DNA of 36,522 bases, taken from positions 1-36,522 of the forward strand of contig JAISBL010000099.1 in assembly GCA_031266215.1 (NCBI GenBank), given 5' to 3'. The notes under the pieces are model-generated. The model had not been told where the DNA came from. It made no database searches and saw only the letters and a program-made list of their open reading frames with translations. This stretch comes from Tannerellaceae bacterium. GTDB lineage: Bacteria; Bacteroidota; Bacteroidia; Bacteroidales; Tannerellaceae. The position numbers and the translations under genes were made by a program. Below are positions 14,319 through 21,609 of the stretch, in pieces; position 1 is the stretch's first letter; each line of letters begins with the position of its first letter.

Positions 14319-14963
14319 CTATTCTTTATTTATTACTTCATACTTCCCACTACCGAGATATTTTACCCTGTTGGCAAATTTGTGATAAAAGGTGTACATT
14401 TCTTTCTGAAACTCCCCTACGAATTTTAACAAGTCATCGGAAGTAGTTTTTACGGTTAATGTAAAACATGTGTATTGCTTGCTTTCAAAATATCCTTCGG
14501 GTTTACAAGACGGAATTTCTATCGAAAATTCAATGTCATTTTCCCACAATGGAATAAACATTTTCATTGTCTCGGCGTATGGTTCGTGTATGATAGTGCC
14601 ATCGGCTTGCCCAACAGCACAAGTTTTTCCTTCCCACGATTTTTCTTTTACATCCTTTTTGTCTTCCCATGTTGTTGCCTTAAACACAATTTCGGGTGGT
14701 TCTATTGCTTCGGTTGTTTGTCCCTTGCGTGTTTTTAACAGTTCGATGAAGAATATCATTAACCAATCATCATCAAAACAATCGCTTATGATAAACGTTC
14801 CATCTTTAATATAATAACTGTCATTGTTATTCTTGTAAATTTCAGGATTGAAAAATGGTTTGCCTTCCCACTTTATATCGAAAGTGTATTCAATTTCATC
14901 ACATTCATTCAAATTATGATACAAAAATTCGAGTTCAAAACTCTGCGCTTTCAGTGTTGCCAT
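14319..14963 (-). CDS. Hypothetical cargo protein, beta-rich
   Basis: 214 residues, cytosolic-looking, rich in Trp, Asp and Glu, with alternating strand patterns (LEFLYHNLNECDEIEYTFDI; YYIKDGTFIISDCFDDDWLMI; FSIEIPSCKPEGYFESKQYT). No catalytic motif found and no family recognised. It starts 2 bp after the integrase stop, so it is probably read with or right after the integrase. It is the largest gene of the three-gene cargo unit and the first to test for a defence phenotype. Confidence 0.7.
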   Translation of the reverse strand: MATLKAQSFELEFLYHNLNECDEIEYTFDIKWEGKPFFNPEIYKNNNDSYYIKDGTFIISDCFDDDWLMIFFIELLKTRKGQTTEAIEPPEIVFKATTWEDKKDVKEKSWEGKTCAVGQADGTIIHEPYAETMKMFIPLWENDIEFSIEIPSCKPEGYFESKQYTCFTLTVKTTSDDLLKFVGEFQKEMYTFYHKFANRVKYLGSGKYEVINKE

Positions 14964-14965
14964 AA

Positions 14966-16348
14966 TTATTCCAACATTTTCACAAGTTCCGCTTTCATTT
15001 CTTCATCAATTTCACGGTAACGGGCAAAGGCTTTGCTTCCTTCTTTGTGCCCTGAAAGAGAGCCTACTAAATTAGGGTCTTTCACTTGCTTATAAAGATT
15101 TCCAACGAAACACCGGCGGGCAAGGTGCGATGAGGCGATTTCATTAATAGGTCGTTTTTCCTCTTCCCTTGTAGTCGGATTAAGTACCGTAACAATGCGC
15201 GTTACCTCTGACAGTCTGAATATATCTTTTATTGCATCGTTGTATTTTTGTTCGGAAATGTAAGGTAGTAACGTTTTGCCTTCAAAGTAGGCATATTTGT
15301 TGAGTATTTCCTTTGTTATGGAATTAAGCGGTACGCGGACGGTTATGGGGTGTCCGTCTTTTGTTTTCCGAGGGATGTATTCTATTGCACCGTTGATAAT
15401 ATTTTGCTTTGTGAATTTGTAAAGGTCGGAAACGCGGCATCCAACCAAGCATTGAAATACGAATATATCCCGCTGTACGGCCAAATTCGGTCGTTGAGAT
15501 AAATCTGTGTTGTAAATTTTATTCCGTTCATCAATCGTAATATAAACAGGTGTGCCGTATAAATCCGGCGTACTCTCATAATTCCTGAATGGGCGGTTTG
15601 TCGTTTTTTCATTATCCAAACACCAATTGAAGAACGCTCGAAGTTTATTAAACAGCGCGTTAATAGTGTTCATCCCTCTTTGTTGAGGTTTTGATGTTTT
15701 CCTTTTGGTATTTGCTATTGCAGGGAATTTGTTGTAAATATCTTTATACTCATCGTATAGTGTGTATTCATTGCGCAAAAAACTTTCAAAGTCTTCTATT
15801 GTTTCGCTTGTAATATTATCCAATTCTAATTTAAAGTCTCGATTTTCTGATACAGAAACAAACAACTCATATCGCTGCAAAGCTCTTTTCAATACCATAA
15901 AGTTTTTTTCTCGGACTTCTGACAATTTGCGTTTTCCCAAAAATTCATCAAGGGTATCAAAGAAGGATCGCTTTTGTTCGGATTCCGATTCTTCTGTTGG
16001 GGCATGTTTCCCGCGTTGATAGTATTTATCAATACAATCCTTTAACCATTCAGCCTGGATTTCGTTCTTGTCTATGGTTTCGCTGAACGCTGTTTGTATT
16101 GAAGCAGTGAGGGAGTTTAATTTTTCCCTTTGGTTGGCAAGGTATTGTTTAAGTTCCTTTTTCTCATCATTCATTAACCGATAGTTCGGAATAATGATCT
16201 GTTGTGCTTCGCAGCCCCAATGTTCGGCAGGAATAAAAATGTTCGCTTTAGCTTGCTGGTCTATTTTACCATGCTTAAACCTGATCCTTATTTCCTTTTG
16301 CGGGTTTGTGTCCGACTTAGCGGATAGTGATAAATAAATTGTTGCCAT
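14966..16348 (-). CDS. Tyrosine-type site-specific integrase
   Basis: 460 residues. The N-terminal ~90 residues form an arm-binding-like domain (IYLSLSAKSDTNPQKEIRIRFKHG). About 125-250 is the SAM-like core-binding domain. Catalytic residues are Arg305 (CLVGCRVSDLY), Lys in PRKTKDG (about 328-330), His408-x-x-Arg411 (SSHLARR), His434 (GHKE) and Tyr444 (FARYREI). It should cut within the 15-bp core repeat of tRNA-Leu. The start is 205 bp from the right core; the arm-type repeat lies between. The stop is 2 bp before the cargo gene. Confidence 0.95.
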   Translation of the reverse strand: MATIYLSLSAKSDTNPQKEIRIRFKHGKIDQQAKANIFIPAEHWGCEAQQIIIPNYRLMNDEKKELKQYLANQREKLNSLTASIQTAFSETIDKNEIQAEWLKDCIDKYYQRGKHAPTEESESEQKRSFFDTLDEFLGKRKLSEVREKNFMVLKRALQRYELFVSVSENRDFKLELDNITSETIEDFESFLRNEYTLYDEYKDIYNKFPAIANTKRKTSKPQQRGMNTINALFNKLRAFFNWCLDNEKTTNRPFRNYESTPDLYGTPVYITIDERNKIYNTDLSQRPNLAVQRDIFVFQCLVGCRVSDLYKFTKQNIINGAIEYIPRKTKDGHPITVRVPLNSITKEILNKYAYFEGKTLLPYISEQKYNDAIKDIFRLSEVTRIVTVLNPTTREEEKRPINEIASSHLARRCFVGNLYKQVKDPNLVGSLSGHKEGSKAFARYREIDEEMKAELVKMLE

Positions 16349-16400
16349 AATGCTACTGTTTTAAATTCAAAACAAAGATACGGCAATGATTCGATATTCA

Positions 16401-16432
16401 AAGAAAAATCCCCACTAAATCCCCACTTATTT
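16401..16432 (+). repeat. Right inner repeat, probable integrase arm-type sites
   Basis: Tandem AATCCCCACT units matching 7796-7827 with one mismatch, between the integrase start and the right core. Confidence 0.6.
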
Positions 16433-16553
16433 TCAATTTGCTGCAATTTCGTGAAATTAAAAACAAACTTGTTTTCTTGTAAATAGGTTATAATTAATGA
16501 TTTACAAACAAAGGTCAATAGTAGTAAATTTCATCAAATTGCATATTTTTTAC

Positions 16554-16568
16554 TCCCGCTTCGAGTAC
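16554..16568 (+). repeat. Right attachment-site core repeat
   Basis: TCCCGCTTCGAGTAC, an exact copy of 7731-7745. It marks the right boundary of the element. Confidence 0.92.
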
Positions 16569-16569
16569 A

Positions 16570-16598
16570 AAGAGTGTTGATTATCATCACTCTTTTTT
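16570..16598 (+). terminator. Displaced original terminator of tRNA-Leu
   Basis: AAGAGTG (16570-16576) pairs with CACTCTT (16588-16594), TGAT/ATCA extends inside, and a T6 run follows. Before insertion this hairpin would have followed tRNA-Leu within about 2 bp of the core repeat. Confidence 0.8.
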
Positions 16599-16624
16599 AC
16601 TTACAGAACCAAACGCAGAACCTT

Positions 16625-16891
16625 TTGCTAGAAATCAAAAAGAACGGCTCGACACTCCAAGGGTAGATAAAATTTGCCTGTGTATTTTTGAATGGCAAGA
16701 CCATGCTAATTTCTCAGTCAGTGATCGTAAGCAATATTGTAACAGGCAAGTCATCCCCATCTCTAGACAATCTTCTCAAAATAGCAGATGCTTTAGGAGT
16801 TGATATTCTTTACTTATTATATGGTGAAAAAAAACACGAAGACAAAACTACTATTACCTGCCCTCCAAATAACTTGACATCAAAAAGATAA
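16625..16891 (+). pseudogene. Decayed small XRE-family (HTH) regulator
   Basis: A TTG-led EIKKNGSTLQG stops at a TAG (16664-16666); about 20 codons later, in another frame, SQSVIVSNIVTGKSSPSLDN and LLKIADALGVDI resume the family's second half. Bacteroidota small XRE proteins read ...LQxVADKIGVSQSxxSNIVxGKxxPSLDNLLKIADALG..., so the N-terminal helix is broken by a frameshift and insertion. The 67-codon remainder ends TCPPNNLTSKR, part of the repeat shared with the element. The chromosomal side of the att site thus carries an old scar. Confidence 0.6.
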
Positions 16892-16923
16892 AAATATTTT
16901 TGAACAACCAAAATTGAGAAAAA

Positions 16924-16955
16924 GTTGCATATACGTCATTTATAAATTACCTTTG
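16924..16955 (+). promoter_or_regulatory. Promoter of the toxin-antitoxin pair
   Basis: GTTG (16924-16927), 20 bp, TACCTTTG (16948-16955): full consensus. Only 4 bp separate it from the toxin ATG at 16960, so the mRNA may be leaderless. Confidence 0.7.
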
Positions 16956-16959
16956 TGAT

Positions 16960-17310
16960 ATGAATAAAATCAGAGAAGTAGTTGTATATAAGAGTTATTT
17001 TGATGACTTTTTCAGTAAACAGCCTCAAAATATAAGAGACAAGATTATTAAGATATTGGACATTATTGAGCATATAGAGCGCGTTCCTGTTACTTATCTG
17101 AAATATTTGGAAGGCACAAACGGTTTATTTGAAATCCGTTCACAACTCGGGAGTAACATATTTCGCATATTCTGCTTTTTTGACGGAGGGAAACTCGTAG
17201 TGCTGTTGACCGGTTTTCAGAAAAAGACACAAAAAACGCCAAAAGTAGAAATAGAACGGGCTGAGCGCCTGATGAACGAATATTATAATGAGAAAAGAAA
17301 GGAGAAATAA
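16960..17310 (+). CDS. HigB/RelE-type toxin (phage Gp49-like)
   Basis: 116 residues. YKSYFDDFFSKQPQNIRDKIIKILDIIE, then a core FEIRSQLGSNIFRIFCFFDGGKLVVLLTGFQKKTQKTP (about 67-104), is the RelE/HigB beta-sheet with the family's basic KKTQKTP segment, and a Lys/Arg-rich C-terminal helix follows. Such proteins cleave mRNA on the ribosome. The antitoxin gene starts 3 bp downstream, giving the toxin-first order of higBA. The promoter is almost on top of the start codon. Confidence 0.9.
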   Translation: MNKIREVVVYKSYFDDFFSKQPQNIRDKIIKILDIIEHIERVPVTYLKYLEGTNGLFEIRSQLGSNIFRIFCFFDGGKLVVLLTGFQKKTQKTPKVEIERAERLMNEYYNEKRKEK

Positions 17311-17313
17311 AAA

Positions 17314-17604
17314 ATGGAAGTACAAACATTAGAACAAATTAAAGAACGTTATTATGGTAAAAAAGGAACTGATGAACGCAATCGAATAGAACGTGAGTTG
17401 GAAGCCTTACATATTGGATTTCAGATTCGCAACGCAAGAGAGAAAAAGAAAATGACGCAAATGGAACTTGCCGACAGAATAGCAAAAAAGCGCTCTTTCA
17501 TATCCAAAATGGAAAATGACGGAAGTAATATGACTGTCAAAACGCTATTTGATATTGTTGAGCACGGACTTGGGGGAAAGTTGAAGATATATGTAGATGT
17601 TTGA
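17314..17604 (+). CDS. HigA-type XRE antitoxin
   Basis: 96 residues. GFQIRNAREKKKMTQMELADRIAKKRSFISKMENDG (about 34-69) is an XRE/Cro helix-turn-helix, followed by TVKTLFDIVEHGLGGKLKIYV, common in HigA-like antitoxins. The N-terminal region (LEQIKERYYGKKGTDERNRIERELEALH) is helical. It would bind both the toxin and the promoter at 16924-16955. Confidence 0.9.
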   Translation: MEVQTLEQIKERYYGKKGTDERNRIERELEALHIGFQIRNAREKKKMTQMELADRIAKKRSFISKMENDGSNMTVKTLFDIVEHGLGGKLKIYVDV

Positions 17605-17610
17605 TATACA

Positions 17611-18111
17611 TTAGAACTTATATAGCAATCCTACATCTAAGCCATTTGCATTAAAGCCTGTGGAGTATCTTATCTGTACGCCTGTATCGTGGTAAAAAAG
17701 CCCTCCGCCAATTGAGGCCTGCTTTATCGAATTATACGATGCCGAAACGAACGGCGTCCAGAGACGCTCTTTCTCGACCGTCCTTACAATTGTTACCGGC
17801 GTAAAATCATACTTCAGATCAGACACCCTGTTATACTGCGTGCTGAATGACGCGCCCAGCTTCCCGTACTGATTGCTAAACAGCGTCTTGCTGTAAAAAC
17901 GCTTTAGTTCATATCCCCGGATGATGGCTAAGGTGTCTACTTTATGTGTTACGTACTGAATATTATCAATATAAACCGTATCAGTTTTGACGGGAAACGT
18001 AACAACTTCCGGCATTTCCGTACCGACCGGCTCAATATTCGTGATCGTATCGCTTACCGGATCGCCTTTGACGTATTCCGTTTTCGTTACTACTTCACAA
18101 GGAAACAACAA
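17611..18111 (-). CDS. Phage/element-type beta-strand membrane protein, 5'-truncated (DUF6808-like)
   Basis: 166 codons read from a TTG. From TKTEYVKGDPVSDTI onward it matches, from memory, DUF6808-type proteins of Bacteroides prophages and elements, ending in strand repeats (SIGGGLFYHDTGVQIRYSTG) and LLYKF like an outer-membrane barrel or tail protein. The usual hydrophobic N-terminal anchor is missing. Upstream the frame is only NDYFPKILLLFPC before a stop, without ATG, so the 5' end has been lost or rearranged. Probably a non-functional relic in the mobile-DNA flank, convergent to the antitoxin gene. Confidence 0.5.
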   Translation of the reverse strand: MLFPCEVVTKTEYVKGDPVSDTITNIEPVGTEMPEVVTFPVKTDTVYIDNIQYVTHKVDTLAIIRGYELKRFYSKTLFSNQYGKLGASFSTQYNRVSDLKYDFTPVTIVRTVEKERLWTPFVSASYNSIKQASIGGGLFYHDTGVQIRYSTGFNANGLDVGLLYKF

Positions 18112-18375
18112 CAGTATTTTGGGGAAGTAATCATTTTACATTTATGAGAAAGGATATGAGGAAGACCGCATATCCCGGATTTTATCAACAGGTCATTCTG
18201 CGGTGTCAGGATGGATTGCTGTCTTTACAGCTGGAAACGCCGGAAAATCCGTTCAAATGCGGAAGTCAAAGTCACAAACACGGTCGACCCCGCCACCACT
18301 TATGTTATGGTATTTATTTTTTTCTACCTTTGCCAAACATGTATTAGTAAAAATATCACATTAATATTTTTTTGT
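18112..18375. other. Gene-free scar before the thioredoxin gene
   Basis: No convincing gene. Short broken frames occur on both strands, consistent with deleted mobile DNA. The thioredoxin promoter lies at the right end. Confidence 0.5.
18325..18332 (+). promoter_or_regulatory. -7 box of the thioredoxin gene
   Basis: TACCTTTG, 43 bp before the ATG at 18376. The -33 element upstream is weak. Confidence 0.55.
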
Positions 18376-18840
18376 ATGAAAAAATGCTTGAATGGTTTGT
18401 TGGTGTCCTGTTTAGCCCTCTCTTTTATGGGCTGCCCCCGCACGGATGAAGGAGCTAAAGAACAAGAGGCTAAAGGTGAGGTTATTGTTTTGAACAAAGT
18501 AGACTTTCTGGCTAAAGTATTCAATTATGAAAAGAATACCGAACAATGGGTATACGAAGGAAATAAGCCATGCGTTGTAGATTTTTACGCCGACTGGTGC
18601 GGCCCCTGCAGGAAAGTATCGCCTATACTAAAGGAACTGGCTATGGTGTACAAGAATGAGATTGTTGTATATAAGGTGGATGTGGATGCCGAAAACGAAC
18701 TGGCGGCGGCCTTTGGCATTCAGAGCATCCCCACCCTGTTGTTCATTCCTGCGCGTGGACTGCCCCAGATCGCCCAGGGCGCGCTTCCACGCGAAGAACT
18801 TATCAAATGCATTGACAGCTATTTATTAGGGAAAGAATAA
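18376..18840 (+). CDS. Thioredoxin-fold lipoprotein
   Basis: 154 residues from the ATG at 18376. The frame is open upstream, but the extension precedes the promoter. Signal peptide with lipobox SFMGC (Cys20). The thioredoxin domain starts near 60: CVVDFYADWCGPCRK holds the redox pair Cys75/Cys78; SIPTLLFIPARG carries the cis-Pro. WCGPC is the classic thioredoxin motif, giving a reducing disulphide exchange role in the envelope, as in Bacteroides periplasmic thioredoxins. Its convergent neighbour is a glutathione-peroxidase homologue, also exported, so the two may act on the same peroxide or disulphide stress, which is inference. Confidence 0.92.
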   Translation: MKKCLNGLLVSCLALSFMGCPRTDEGAKEQEAKGEVIVLNKVDFLAKVFNYEKNTEQWVYEGNKPCVVDFYADWCGPCRKVSPILKELAMVYKNEIVVYKVDVDAENELAAAFGIQSIPTLLFIPARGLPQIAQGALPREELIKCIDSYLLGKE

Positions 18841-18853
18841 TTCCCGGCCTGCG

Positions 18854-19396
18854 CTATTCTTCTATCCAACGGACTATTTCGGGAGCGTCGGGCAGGGTCC
18901 GGGGTTCATAGAAGCCCGCCCAGTTGCCGTTCTCATCTATCAGGAACTTCTGGAAATTCCATGTCACTTCGGCGTCTTGTCTGCCGTTCTCGCTTTTATT
19001 GGTCAACCAACTGTACAGGGGCGCTATATCGCCGCCCTTAACTGATATTTTGCCCATCATGGGAAATGTGACGCCGTAGTTCAGGGTGCAAAACTCCTGT
19101 ATCTCTTCGTTTGTACCGGGTTCCTGCTGCCCGAAGTTATTAGCGGGGAATCCTATAATGGCAAAATTCTTACTGCCATATTTGGCATACAACTCCTGTA
19201 GCTGCTTGTACTGCGGAGTAAGTCCGCATTTGGACGCTACGTTTACCACCAGGACTTTCTTTCCCTTAAACTCCGATAGCGAAAGGGATTTTCCGTCAAT
19301 GGTCTGCACTGTAAAGTCATGAAAGTTTTTATTCTGCTGTGCATACACAGAAACCGACATCATGATTGTCGAAAGAAAGAGAATCAGTGTTTTCAT
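18854..19396 (-). CDS. Glutathione peroxidase family protein, exported
   Basis: 180 residues with a signal peptide (LILFLSTIMMSVSVYAQ, cleavage after residue ~19). The catalytic tetrad is visible: Cys57 in NVASKCGLTPQ, Gln in FPANNFGQQEPG (90-91), and Trp146/Asn147 in TWNFQKFL. Cys rather than selenocysteine, and the lack of a tetramer loop, fit bacterial thioredoxin-dependent peroxidases that reduce H2O2 and lipid peroxides. It is convergent with the thioredoxin lipoprotein gene, 13 bp apart, a possible reductant. Confidence 0.93.
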   Translation of the reverse strand: MKTLILFLSTIMMSVSVYAQQNKNFHDFTVQTIDGKSLSLSEFKGKKVLVVNVASKCGLTPQYKQLQELYAKYGSKNFAIIGFPANNFGQQEPGTNEEIQEFCTLNYGVTFPMMGKISVKGGDIAPLYSWLTNKSENGRQDAEVTWNFQKFLIDENGNWAGFYEPRTLPDAPEIVRWIEE

Positions 19397-19465
19397 AAGA
19401 AATGGATTTTTGTAATTAATATAAATCTAAACTGTGTGCAAGTTATAACATGAAGGTATATGCCG

Positions 19466-20485
19466 TCACGACCATCCCTGGGCTGTCAGTTTAACTTCGC
19501 CCCCGTCCCGTCCTACCAGATAACTGCCGGCCGGGGCGTCGGTGATATGCCCTATCAGGTGTACGCCTTTCATTGCAAATATTTTTTCATACGCAGCCAG
19601 TGAGACTGTGAATAAGAGTTCGTAATCGTCGCCTCCGTTGAGAGCTGCGGTTACGAGGTTCATGTTGAACTGTTCCGCCATTGCCGCTGTCTGAAAGTCA
19701 ATAGGGATACGGTCTTCATGTATGCGGCAACCCACATTGCTGTCGCGGCATATATGCAACAATTCGGATGAAAGACCGTCGGATATATCAATCATAGACG
19801 TTGGCATAATACCTGTGTCGGCCAGCATTTCTATAATGTCGCGCCGCGCTTCGGGCCTTAGCTGGCGCTCGAGCAAATATTCCTTTCCTCCGAAATCGGG
19901 GGAGAAATCTTTTTCTCCGGCAAATACGCTTTTCTCTCTCTCCAGCAGTTGCAATCCCATATAAGCGGCGCCCAGGTCGCCCGATACGCAAATCAGATCG
20001 GTATCTTTGGCTCCGCTGCGATATACGGCCTTTCCCTTTTCCACTTCACCTATACAGGTGATGCTAAGTGTCAATCCTGTAAGAGACGCGGATGTGTCGC
20101 CGCCTATCATATCGACTTTATAGTTATCGCAGGCAATTTGCAGGCCGCTGTAAATCTCTTCTATGTCTTCAACGCAGAAGCGTTTGGATATACCTATGGA
20201 AACGGTTATCTGCCGCGGCTTTCCGTTCATTGCATAAATGTCGGAGAAGTTTGCAATAGCGGCTTTGTATCCTATATGCTTCAGCGGGGCGTAAGTCAGG
20301 TCGAAATGGATTCCTTCAAGCAAAAGATCGGTAGTCACCAGTATCTGCCTGCCGTCGTAATCCAGTACGGCGGCGTCATCCCCTACTCCTTTAACTGTCG
20401 ATTCGTTTTTCAGGACAATCTTTTCAGTGAGATGGCGGATCAGTCCGAATTCGCCCAGGGCTGCTATCTCTGTTCTCGTGCTCAT
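19466..20485 (-). CDS. thiL: Thiamine-monophosphate kinase
   Basis: 339 residues. GEFGLIRHLTEKI, then GVGDDAAVLDY and LVTTDLLLEGIHFDL with the Asp pairs that bind Mg-ATP; VDMIGGDTSAS and LICVSGDLGAAYMGL follow, and PTSMIDISDGLSSELLHI and NGGDDYELLF complete the ThiL pattern. It phosphorylates thiamine monophosphate to the diphosphate cofactor. Its start overlaps the lpxK stop by 4 bp: last gene of the sppA-lpxK-thiL operon. In many Bacteroidales a purine nucleoside phosphorylase lies between lpxK and thiL; it is absent here. Confidence 0.96.
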   Translation of the reverse strand: MSTRTEIAALGEFGLIRHLTEKIVLKNESTVKGVGDDAAVLDYDGRQILVTTDLLLEGIHFDLTYAPLKHIGYKAAIANFSDIYAMNGKPRQITVSIGISKRFCVEDIEEIYSGLQIACDNYKVDMIGGDTSASLTGLTLSITCIGEVEKGKAVYRSGAKDTDLICVSGDLGAAYMGLQLLEREKSVFAGEKDFSPDFGGKEYLLERQLRPEARRDIIEMLADTGIMPTSMIDISDGLSSELLHICRDSNVGCRIHEDRIPIDFQTAAMAEQFNMNLVTAALNGGDDYELLFTVSLAAYEKIFAMKGVHLIGHITDAPAGSYLVGRDGGEVKLTAQGWS

Positions 20486-21603
20486 TGTTTCATATGGAAT
20501 ATATTATTGCGCCTGAAGGTAGTAATATGATTCTTTATACAGTCGTCGAACGAGAGATTTGTTTCCTTACAAAAATTAATATGGATAGGAAGATAATAGA
20601 TAACCTTTTTCCACTCATCCGGGATGAACGGGTTATGAAGCAGCCTGACAGCGTCTTTTTCCGTTACAAGGATGAACTTGTCGGGCGAATCCATACGGTT
20701 GAACGTTTCCTTTATCCTGCGGATATCCTGTCTGTCAAATACGTGATGATCGCGAAAGAGCATTGTTGTCACCTTTTTAAAGCGTTCCTGCGCTTCGGCG
20801 ATAAAGAGCCTGGGCGACGCTATGCCGGCCAGCAGCAATACCTCATTCTCCACATTCAGAAGGGGGCCTTCAGCCGCATTGTCTGTATGTACGGGAAATA
20901 CGGGCAGGGCTTTTCCATAAACAATACGTGTGAAGTAAAGGTGCTGGTAGGGTTGTAAACCCATCTCGTTTTCTATGATCCTGAAGTCTATCGGGTGTAT
21001 ATTCCCGGCGCATTTGGAGACTACGATGATATTGGCGCGCTTCATATTACTTTTCGGTTCGCGCAAATGCCCGAAAGGGAGCATCCCGTCTTTGTAGAAC
21101 AGCCGGTTATAATCTGTAATCAGGATAGAAAGCGAAGGCGTCACATACCGGTGTTGAAAAGCATCGTCGAGCAGAATGACTTCGGGCCGCTGCGTGTCGG
21201 GGAGCGCCAGTAAATTGCATATTCCCCTCCTCCGTCTGTTATCGACAGCGACGAGCGCATCCGGGAACTTTCTTTTCATCTGATAAGGTTCGTCTCCTAT
21301 TGTCAGGGCGGTATCGCTGTCTCCCGCCAGCAGGAAATTCTTTGTTTCACGTTTATATCCCCGGCTCAGTACCGCCACTTTATATTTTTGGCTGAGCAAT
21401 CCGATCAGATATTCCGTATGCGGCGTTTTACCTGTACCGCCGAGAGAAAGATTCCCTACACTTATAACCGGAATCTTATATTCTTCGGACGGGAGTATAC
21501 CGCAATTGAACAACAAATTCCTGACTCCCACAATAATTCCATAGATAAGCGAAAACGGAGCTAATAAGTAATATAACTTAAACGTATTTCCTGGTTTAGG
21601 CAT
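20482..21603 (-). CDS. lpxK: Tetraacyldisaccharide 4'-kinase (lipid A)
   Basis: 373 residues. Walker A-like SVGNLSLGGTGKTPHTE (GGTGKT at 55-60) is the LpxK signature; an N-terminal hydrophobic stretch (FKLYYLLAPFSLIYGIIVGV) anchors it to the inner membrane. VILLDDAFQHR is the conserved second motif. It adds the 4'-phosphate to the lipid A precursor. Stop overlaps thiL by 4 bp and the start is 6 bp after sppA. Confidence 0.96.
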   Translation of the reverse strand: MPKPGNTFKLYYLLAPFSLIYGIIVGVRNLLFNCGILPSEEYKIPVISVGNLSLGGTGKTPHTEYLIGLLSQKYKVAVLSRGYKRETKNFLLAGDSDTALTIGDEPYQMKRKFPDALVAVDNRRRRGICNLLALPDTQRPEVILLDDAFQHRYVTPSLSILITDYNRLFYKDGMLPFGHLREPKSNMKRANIIVVSKCAGNIHPIDFRIIENEMGLQPYQHLYFTRIVYGKALPVFPVHTDNAAEGPLLNVENEVLLLAGIASPRLFIAEAQERFKKVTTMLFRDHHVFDRQDIRRIKETFNRMDSPDKFILVTEKDAVRLLHNPFIPDEWKKVIYYLPIHINFCKETNLSFDDCIKNHITTFRRNNIFHMKQ

Positions 21604-21609
21604 AATTTA

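Larger units (their letters stand above)
7731..16568. mobile_element. Integrative element (~8.8 kb) in tRNA-Leu, replication-type, possibly a phage satellite
   Basis: The 15-bp sequence TCCCGCTTCGAGTAC occurs at the tRNA 3' end (7731-7745) and again at 16554-16568, and a tyrosine integrase gene ends the element next to the right copy. Just outside the right copy is a strong terminator that probably served tRNA-Leu before insertion. Inner imperfect 32-bp repeats (7796-7827 and 16401-16432) look like integrase arm sites. Gene content is integrase, unknown cargo, a Rha-like protein, an HTH excisionase-like protein, a wHTH-like protein, a RepA-type ATPase, a primase-like protein and a small basic protein, nearly all leftward, plus two tiny membrane proteins rightward. 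The coding DNA is visibly AT-richer than the chromosome to the right. No relaxase, coupling protein, capsid or terminase large subunit was recognised, so it is not autonomous for transfer. The order recalls phage-inducible islands (int, regulator, xis, rep/primase), which is inference. Confidence 0.9.

Noticed and set aside
7731-16568. Conjugative transposon or complete prophage
   Set aside because: No relaxase, mobilisation, Tra, capsid, portal or large terminase proteins could be recognised in any frame.
18144-18375. Plus-strand frames upstream of the thioredoxin ATG
   Set aside because: They precede or overlap the promoter box at 18325-18332; the signal peptide begins at 18376.
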